Shown in pieces: positions 58,780 to 64,000 of a stretch of 64,000 nucleotides of DNA; the stretch's first letter is position 1; the number at the start of each line of letters is the position of its first letter. Source of the DNA: Phytoactinopolyspora limicola (GTDB lineage: Bacteria; Actinomycetota; Actinomycetes; Jiangellales; Jiangellaceae). Under the pieces are notes generated by a model that searched no databases, was not told the DNA's origin, and saw only the letters and a program-made list of their open reading frames with translations. The DNA is taken from positions 1 through 64,000 of the forward strand of contig NZ_JAAOEN010000010.1 in the NCBI RefSeq assembly GCF_011320225.1, read 5' to 3'. The translations under genes and the position numbers were made by a program.

Positions 58780-61010
58780 GAGAAGACGTGGCGGAGCCGG
58801 GGCCAACTCGCGCTGCGGCAGTAGACGGGGACCTCGTCGATCGGAACCTCCCGCGTGACCACGCTGCCACCGGACAACTCCTGCCCGGTCCAGGCGTCGA
58901 CCCACTCTCCACCCGGTAGATAGGTGTCCCAGCTGGTCACGCCCGGATCGACCACCGGAGCCACGAGGAGATCGTCACCCAACAGGTACTGACGCGGATA
59001 TACCCAGGCATCGTCGTCACCCGGATAGTCGAAGAACAACCCGCGCATCAGCGGTGCACCCCCGGCCACGGTGTGGGCGGCCTGCTCGGCCAAGTACGGC
59101 ACCAGCCGATCCCGCAGGTGGGCATAACGACGGAACACGGGGATGACCCGTTCGTCGCCGGTCTGCTCGGCCACGTTCCACGGTGTGCGGTCCCGCCAGG
59201 GACGCCGATGGTGGTTGAACTCCGAGTGGTACTGCATGATCGGCATGAAGCAGGACGCCGCCGTGGCGCGGAGGTACAGTTCGGCGTCCGGCACATCACC
59301 GGAGAAACCGGCCAGGTCCCAGCCCCAGTAGACGATGCCGCAGGCGCTGGCGGTGATACCGGCGGTCACCGCGGACCGGAGCCCGTCCCACGTGGAGTCC
59401 TCGTCCCCGGCCCAGAACGCACCGTGTGCCTGGGAGCCGGTGAACCCGGCCCGGCTGAACGTCACCGGTGCCTTGCCGCATGAACGCAACAGGTCGCCAT
59501 AAGCGCGGGCGTAGTGCACCGGGAAGAGGTTGTTGGCGGCGGCTCCGTCCTGCGGGCCGTCGGCCGACGAGACACCATGCTGGAGATCGTGCCCCCAGGC
59601 GTGCTCGCCGCCGTCGGTCTTGAATCCGTCGATGCCTAATTCCTCGACCAGGTAACGACGTTTCTCCGTCCACCAGGTCCGGGCCTGTTGCGAGGCTAGA
59701 TCTGGCATCAAAGCCAGCGGGAACCACCAGCCCCGGTTCCGGTAAGGACGGCCGTCGGCCTCGGTGACGACGAGTCCCTGCTCGACGGCGGCCCGGGCAT
59801 CCGCCGCCAGCTGCCCGGTCGGGTGTGGGCGCATCTTCAGCAGCGGGATCTGCCACAACAACACCTTGATGTCGCGGTCGTGGAGCTCGTCGACCATCCC
59901 CTTCGGGTCGGGCCAGGCGCCGGCCGGCGGAAAGCGGAAGTCGCTGAGCCGATGCGGGGAGCCGTCCTCGTTGACGTCGTACTCCGCATCACGGAACGCG
60001 GTGAAGGTGGACTCGTCGCTCCAGGCCTCGATGACGAGGGCGCCGACCGGGATGTCGTGGGTGCGGTGGTGTTCCATCTCCGCCATGACGCGGGCTTGAG
60101 TGTTCCATTCGTTGCCGCTGGCCCACAGCCGGAACACCCAGTCCGGCAGCAGCTCGGGGCGGCCGGCGTCGTCGAGGAAGGTGTTGAGGATCTCGGTCGG
60201 GCTGCCGTCGTAGATCCGCACGACGAGTTCGTCGTCGCCACCCGTCTCGGCTTCGACGGTCAACGTGTCCGGGCGGCTGGCGCCGACGTCGTACCAGGTG
60301 CGACGCGACGTTCGTACATGGAAACCCCAGGTGCGTTCACCAACCACCATCGCAAACGGCATCGGCAAGTAGGTGCGGCCATGGGCGCCCTGCTGCTTGT
60401 ACTGCTCGAAGACGACGGCGTCGAGCAGGCGTCCGCGCTGATCGACGTGGTCGTAGCGTTCACCGAAGCCGACGACGCGGTCGCCGGGCGCCAGCGGCAG
60501 GTCGAACCGGACCCGGCGCGGCCCATCAGACCCAACCAGCCACCGCGCCGTGCCGTCCACATCCGTCGAAGACGCGGCCGCCGTCCGGTCCACGATCAGC
60601 GTGCCACCGTCGTCGCGCCATTCGGCGGCGGTGACGTCGTACCAGCGGGTCGAGCGGGTGCGCTGGTCGTCGTAGTCGGCGATGAACCGATACCGGTAGG
60701 TGGTCCCAGCGGTCAGCGGCGGCGTGGTGACGTGCCAGTACTGCTGATCGGCCAGTGAACGTGCCTGCGCGGCAGCCAGGTGGCCACCGTCCGCGGCGGC
60801 ATCCCCGACCGCGTCGCCACCTGGCGGACGCATCGGCCACTCGTGGATCGGCTGGTCTCCGGCGGCCCATTCGCAACGCATCGACCGCACGCTGGCCGAC
60901 GCACGTGCTCTCAGCTCACACCTCTCGCCCGCCTCGGGTTCGGCCGGCACTCGCTGATCACCGGTGGTGGCGTACGGATGGCCGGAGCCGTGTGGCCGGT
61001 GCCGAATCAC
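58773..61010 (-). CDS. GH31 family alpha-glycosidase
   Basis: A 745-residue cytoplasmic enzyme without signal peptide. After an N-terminal beta domain (VVGFGERYDHVDQRGR), the (beta/alpha)8 barrel carries the nucleophile Asp in GIDGFKTDGGEHAW and the acid/base Asp in WAGDEDSTWDGLRSA, with the C-terminal beta domain ending in QYLLGDDLLVAPVVDPG. The family includes alpha-glucosidases, alpha-xylosidases and transglycosylases; specificity is open. The GTG at 61010 overlaps the GH15 stop (GTGA). Last gene of the alpha-glucoside operon. Confidence 0.86.
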   Translation of the reverse strand: MIRHRPHGSGHPYATTGDQRVPAEPEAGERCELRARASASVRSMRCEWAAGDQPIHEWPMRPPGGDAVGDAAADGGHLAAAQARSLADQQYWHVTTPPLTAGTTYRYRFIADYDDQRTRSTRWYDVTAAEWRDDGGTLIVDRTAAASSTDVDGTARWLVGSDGPRRVRFDLPLAPGDRVVGFGERYDHVDQRGRLLDAVVFEQYKQQGAHGRTYLPMPFAMVVGERTWGFHVRTSRRTWYDVGASRPDTLTVEAETGGDDELVVRIYDGSPTEILNTFLDDAGRPELLPDWVFRLWASGNEWNTQARVMAEMEHHRTHDIPVGALVIEAWSDESTFTAFRDAEYDVNEDGSPHRLSDFRFPPAGAWPDPKGMVDELHDRDIKVLLWQIPLLKMRPHPTGQLAADARAAVEQGLVVTEADGRPYRNRGWWFPLALMPDLASQQARTWWTEKRRYLVEELGIDGFKTDGGEHAWGHDLQHGVSSADGPQDGAAANNLFPVHYARAYGDLLRSCGKAPVTFSRAGFTGSQAHGAFWAGDEDSTWDGLRSAVTAGITASACGIVYWGWDLAGFSGDVPDAELYLRATAASCFMPIMQYHSEFNHHRRPWRDRTPWNVAEQTGDERVIPVFRRYAHLRDRLVPYLAEQAAHTVAGGAPLMRGLFFDYPGDDDAWVYPRQYLLGDDLLVAPVVDPGVTSWDTYLPGGEWVDAWTGQELSGGSVVTREVPIDEVPVYCRSASWPRLRHVFSP

Positions 61011-62137
61011 CGCACACCTCCCGTCACACCCAGCTCGTCGGCCAAGATCAGGTACATCCCGTGCGACCACAGGAGTGGGGTGGCCACCGGACCCCAGCGG
61101 TCGACCCACTCCTGCTGCCGACCCGGCGCGAGCAGGTGATGGTCCACCTGCTCGGGTAGCTCACCGTCGGGTGTGGCCTGCGCCGCGATCCAACGCAGGC
61201 CCTCCAGCGCGGCCGTACGGTCGCCGGCCACGGCTCGATTCCACGCGAGAAAAGCGGTCAGCAACGGCCACTGACCGCCGCCGTAGAAGGTGTCCGCGAC
61301 GAATCGGTGCACACCACCGTCCACGCAGAGCTGCCGCTCGACCTCGTCCACGGTGGCCCGGCCCACCTCACTATCCGGGCTCACCAGGCCGAATGGCGCC
61401 ACGCAGGCCAGCAAGCTGGCGTCGACGGCGGACGTGCCCAGCCACTTCGCCAGGTGACCGTCGACAACGCCGCCCTCTCGGGTCAGCACCGCGGAAATCT
61501 CCTCGACCACAGCGTTGGCGGCTGCCCGGTCCGCGAGAGTCAGGCCGGCCCCCAACCACGGGTTGGCCGTCACCGCGCGTAACCCCGCGTGGATCGCGCC
61601 CAGCGTGGAGACGTGCCGCTGGTCGTCGTGTTCTTCCCACCAGTCGAAGCAGGGCCGGTTCCAGAACGTACTGAGATACCGGACGGCGGTCACCACCGCC
61701 TTCTGCAGGTCGTCGGGGTCGACGCCGGGGTCGGCCGGGTGGCGACGCAGGTGTTCGTCGACGGTCCACAGCCAGGTGCCGTACCCGTCGAGCTGGAAGT
61801 CCCACCAGGGATCACGGCCGAGTTCGCCGTCCAGCGTGTACCGAGTGGGCAGCAGATCGGCCGACGGTATCACCACACCCCGGGCAGCCCGGGTGATCAG
61901 CTCGTCCACTTGGCCGGAGCGCTCCACCAGTACCCGGGCACACCAGGTGTGGAACGCCCCGGCGCTGGACCAGTCGCCGTACCGGCTCACCCCCTCGGCG
62001 ATAAACGCGCCGTCGCGGAACCAGCAATACCCGCGGTACGCACTGAACGACGGGCTCGCCGGGTAGGCACCCGAGGGTGCCTGGTGGGTGGTGATGACGC
62101 GGTGGCTGTGCCGGGCCAGCGCTTCGAGGTCGATCAA
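61007..62137 (-). CDS. GH15-like glucoamylase-type (alpha/alpha)6 glycoside hydrolase
   Basis: A 376-residue protein, shorter than bacterial GH15 enzymes with an N-terminal beta domain, so only the catalytic helical barrel is present. Motifs include YCWFRDGAF (substrate pocket), WWDFQLDGYGTWLW, WEEHDDQRHVSTLGAIHAGL and the C-terminal GELPEQVD with a putative catalytic Glu. TTG start at 62137 with AAGGAG 7 nt upstream. It lies 57 bp after the solute-binding gene. Intracellular hydrolysis of alpha-linked gluco-oligosaccharides is the likely role. Confidence 0.8.
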   Translation of the reverse strand: MIDLEALARHSHRVITTHQAPSGAYPASPSFSAYRGYCWFRDGAFIAEGVSRYGDWSSAGAFHTWCARVLVERSGQVDELITRAARGVVIPSADLLPTRYTLDGELGRDPWWDFQLDGYGTWLWTVDEHLRRHPADPGVDPDDLQKAVVTAVRYLSTFWNRPCFDWWEEHDDQRHVSTLGAIHAGLRAVTANPWLGAGLTLADRAAANAVVEEISAVLTREGGVVDGHLAKWLGTSAVDASLLACVAPFGLVSPDSEVGRATVDEVERQLCVDGGVHRFVADTFYGGGQWPLLTAFLAWNRAVAGDRTAALEGLRWIAAQATPDGELPEQVDHHLLAPGRQQEWVDRWGPVATPLLWSHGMYLILADELGVTGGVR

Positions 62138-62194
62138 CGACGTTCTCCTTCTGGGCAAGCTCTTACGTAGAGGAGGCTGAGAACGCGCGGCCCC

Positions 62195-63451
62195 TTAGTT
62201 AAGCAGCGCGTTGACGCGGTCAGCGGCGTCGGCCAGTGCGTCCTCCACGTCCTTTCGTCCGGCCGCCGCCTCACCGAGCTCCTCGGTGACGGCATCCTGC
62301 ATCTCCTGCTGGCTGGAGATCACCGGCGGCAGCACCGTCTCCTCCAGTGCCTCGAACACGGCATCCCGGTTGGCCGGTGGGGTCTGATCCAGGTAGGGGG
62401 CGAGCTTGTCGGTGTCGGCAATGGGTGGAAGCTCCCATCCTGCTTCCAGCCGGGTGTCCACCATCGCGTCGGACGACGTCAGGTACTCCAGCCACCGCTG
62501 CGCCTCTTCGGGGTGGTCGCTGCCGGCGCTCACCACCACGCCGTTGGTGAACATGGCGCTGGCCTGGGTGGCGTTGCCGGGTTCGACGACGATGTCCCAC
62601 TCGAAGGGTGTGTCGGCCAGCGGACCGAACATCCAGATGCCGGTGTGCCACATGGCGAGGTTGCCGGACCGGAACAGCTCGGTGTCGAAATCCGGTGTCC
62701 CCGCGCCGTCGGCCTCGGTAGGCATGACGGTGCCGGGTTTCTCCACCAGCCAGCGTGCCGCCTCCAGGCCGGCCGGGCTGTCGAAGGCCACCGCCGAGCC
62801 GTCCGCGGTGAAGAACTCACCGCCGGCCTGGGCCAGGACCTTGTAGAACTCGTGGAACGTCGCCGGTTGATAGAGGCCGAAGACTCCCTCGTCGGTGTCG
62901 GTTAGTGCCTCGGCGGCGGCGAGTTGGTCTTCCCAGGTCCAGTCGGCGGAAGGTTCGTCCAGGCCGGCTTCGGCGAACAACTCCTTGTTGTAGAACAGCA
63001 CGACGTCGGAGAACGACTCCGGCAGGCCCACCTGTGCGCCGTCGTACTGGAACGCCTCCAGCAGCGACGGTGTGTAGGCGCCTTCGTCGACCCCGCTCAG
63101 CTCGGCCAACGCACCGGACTCGGCGTAGGTGACGAAGTTCTCGTAGTTCAGCTCGAAGGCGTCGGCCTCCGTGTTGCCGGCGACGGCGGTTTGCAGCCGG
63201 GTGAAGTAGTCGTCGTACGGTGTGGTCTCGACGATCACCTCGATGTCCGGGTTGTCCGCCTCGAACGCCTCGACGATGCTGGCGAGGTTGTCCTCGTTGC
63301 CGTTGTTCGAGGAGAACTCCATGTAGCGGACGGTGACCCGGTCGGATTCGTCGTCGCCGGACGACGAGCGGGTGGCTGACCCTTGCGAGCAGGCGGCGAG
63401 CATCAGCGTGCTGGCCGCAACCGCGACGCCGATGGTGAGTTGACGCCTCAT
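62195..63451 (-). CDS. Carbohydrate ABC transporter substrate-binding lipoprotein (MalE type)
   Basis: A 418-residue extracellular lipoprotein with signal peptide and lipobox LAAC (Cys21), a Ser/Gly/Asp-rich linker and an SBP_bac_1 fold (VRYMEFSSNNGNEDNLASIVEAFEADNPDIEV, shortened; later FYNKELFAEAGLDEP and TADGSAVAFDSPAGLEAARW). GGAGGAGACA precedes the ATG at 63451; the open frame further upstream overlaps the permease gene. It delivers an alpha-glucoside, judged by the GH15 and GH31 genes downstream. Confidence 0.9.
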   Translation of the reverse strand: MRRQLTIGVAVAASTLMLAACSQGSATRSSSGDDESDRVTVRYMEFSSNNGNEDNLASIVEAFEADNPDIEVIVETTPYDDYFTRLQTAVAGNTEADAFELNYENFVTYAESGALAELSGVDEGAYTPSLLEAFQYDGAQVGLPESFSDVVLFYNKELFAEAGLDEPSADWTWEDQLAAAEALTDTDEGVFGLYQPATFHEFYKVLAQAGGEFFTADGSAVAFDSPAGLEAARWLVEKPGTVMPTEADGAGTPDFDTELFRSGNLAMWHTGIWMFGPLADTPFEWDIVVEPGNATQASAMFTNGVVVSAGSDHPEEAQRWLEYLTSSDAMVDTRLEAGWELPPIADTDKLAPYLDQTPPANRDAVFEALEETVLPPVISSQQEMQDAVTEELGEAAAGRKDVEDALADAADRVNALLN

Positions 63452-63489
63452 TGTCTCCTCCGTGTGTTGGTGGCCGACCGCTCCGGGGT

Positions 63490-64000
63490 TCATTTGAGCC
63501 CGGAGCGGGCGACGCCTTGGATGACGTATTTCTGCGCCGCGAGATACAGCACGGCGATCGGGATGATGCTGACGACCGAGCCGGCCATCACCACGTCCCA
63601 CGCGGTGGTGAACTGGCCGTGCAAGGTGCTCAGACCCAGGGGCAGGGTCATGAACTCTGGTGATCGGATGATGACCAGTGGCCACAGGAAGCTGTTCCAG
63701 CTGGACATGAAGGCGAGTACGGCGAAGGTGGCCAGGGCCGGCCGGATTAGCGGCAGGATCACCATCGTGAACACCCGGATGTGGCCGGCACCGTCGATGA
63801 TGGCGGCCTCGTCGAGCTCGCGGGGCACCTGGGCCACGGCTTGGCGCAGCAAGAACACCCCGAACGCTGAGGCGATGCTCGGTGCGATCAGCGCGGCGTA
63901 GGTGTCCACCAGGTTGAACGTGCGCATCTGGATGAACAGCGGCACGACCAGAACCTGCATGGGAACCATGAGGGTCGCGAGGTAGACGACGAACAGTGCG
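63490..64000 (-). CDS. Carbohydrate ABC transporter permease (MalG type), 5' end beyond window
   Basis: C-terminal 170 residues of a CUT1 permease: membrane segments, the EAA loop (ELDEAAIIDGAGHIRVFTMVILPLIRPAL, shortened), then WPLVIIRSPEFMTLPLGLSTLHGQ and a final QKYVIQGVARSGLK as in MalG proteins. The frame continues to the window edge, so the start and the partner MalF permease should lie beyond 64000. It precedes the solute-binding gene by 38 bp in the same operon. Confidence 0.9.
   Translation of the reverse strand, partial: ALFVVYLATLMVPMQVLVVPLFIQMRTFNLVDTYAALIAPSIASAFGVFLLRQAVAQVPRELDEAAIIDGAGHIRVFTMVILPLIRPALATFAVLAFMSSWNSFLWPLVIIRSPEFMTLPLGLSTLHGQFTTAWDVVMAGSVVSIIPIAVLYLAAQKYVIQGVARSGLK

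Overview
The window looks like chromosomal DNA of a high-GC Gram-positive bacterium (Actinomycetota). Coding regions are GC-rich with strong third-position bias, GTG and TTG starts are frequent, purine-rich ribosome sites are common, and many families are typical of actinobacteria: LCP cell-wall ligases, LmeA/DUF2993, DUF6221, ANTAR regulators, SigB/F-type sigma factors, GTP-type PEP carboxykinase and split proton-translocating transhydrogenase. The gene mix would fit a soil actinobacterium such as a Jiangella-like genus, but the genus is a guess.

Layout. 1-540: the end of an IS481-type insertion sequence abutting a 66-bp inverted repeat full of GATCAGATGC motifs. 541-8317: K+/H+ antiporter, tRNA-Ser(CGA), tadA, upp, the pntAA-pntAB-pntB operon with a possible 20-codon leader ORF, and small proteins. 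8363-11656: two tandem LCP paralogues. 11815-12659: a phosphoribosyltransferase and tRNA-Ser(GCT). 12782-22220: a glycoside locus with a ROK regulator, GH4 6-phospho-glycosidase and BadF-type sugar kinase, divergent from a complete five-gene family-5 ABC importer. 22266-26600: a reductase-methyltransferase fusion with a divergent XRE-cupin regulator, LmeA, and an MDR reductase. 26774-36519: a LAL (MalT-type) regulator, pckG, tRNA-Arg(ACG), a DHFR-like protein, a SNF2 helicase, a stand-alone UvrD-type Tudor domain, and small proteins. 36622-39746: GH65 phosphorylase plus beta-phosphoglucomutase. 39792-50678: a broken WYL regulator beside an epoxide hydrolase, TetR-MMPL, a DesK/DesR-like two-component system, a WYL regulator, and transketolase. 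50695-53964: a small Cys-rich protein, a Vms1-type protein, GAF-ANTAR and a sigma factor. 54186-58754: Tex, gluconokinase and 6-phosphogluconate dehydrogenase. 58773-64000: an alpha-glucoside set (GH31, GH15, solute-binding lipoprotein, MalG-type permease cut by the window edge).

Functionally the window is rich in carbohydrate use: two importers with matched intracellular hydrolases, a disaccharide phosphorylase/mutase pair, gluconate entry into the pentose phosphate pathway, transketolase, and PEP carboxykinase for gluconeogenesis. The remainder is mostly housekeeping and stress functions.

The least explained features are non-coding. One short repeat, GTGATCGTnGCCGGAT, recurs at gene ends. 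Long, nearly loopless palindromes share a CATGATCAT edge, and one of them supplies the stop codons of two convergent genes. Several divergent promoters carry clear dyads that look like operators for the adjacent regulators. No CRISPR array, prophage or rRNA was seen.
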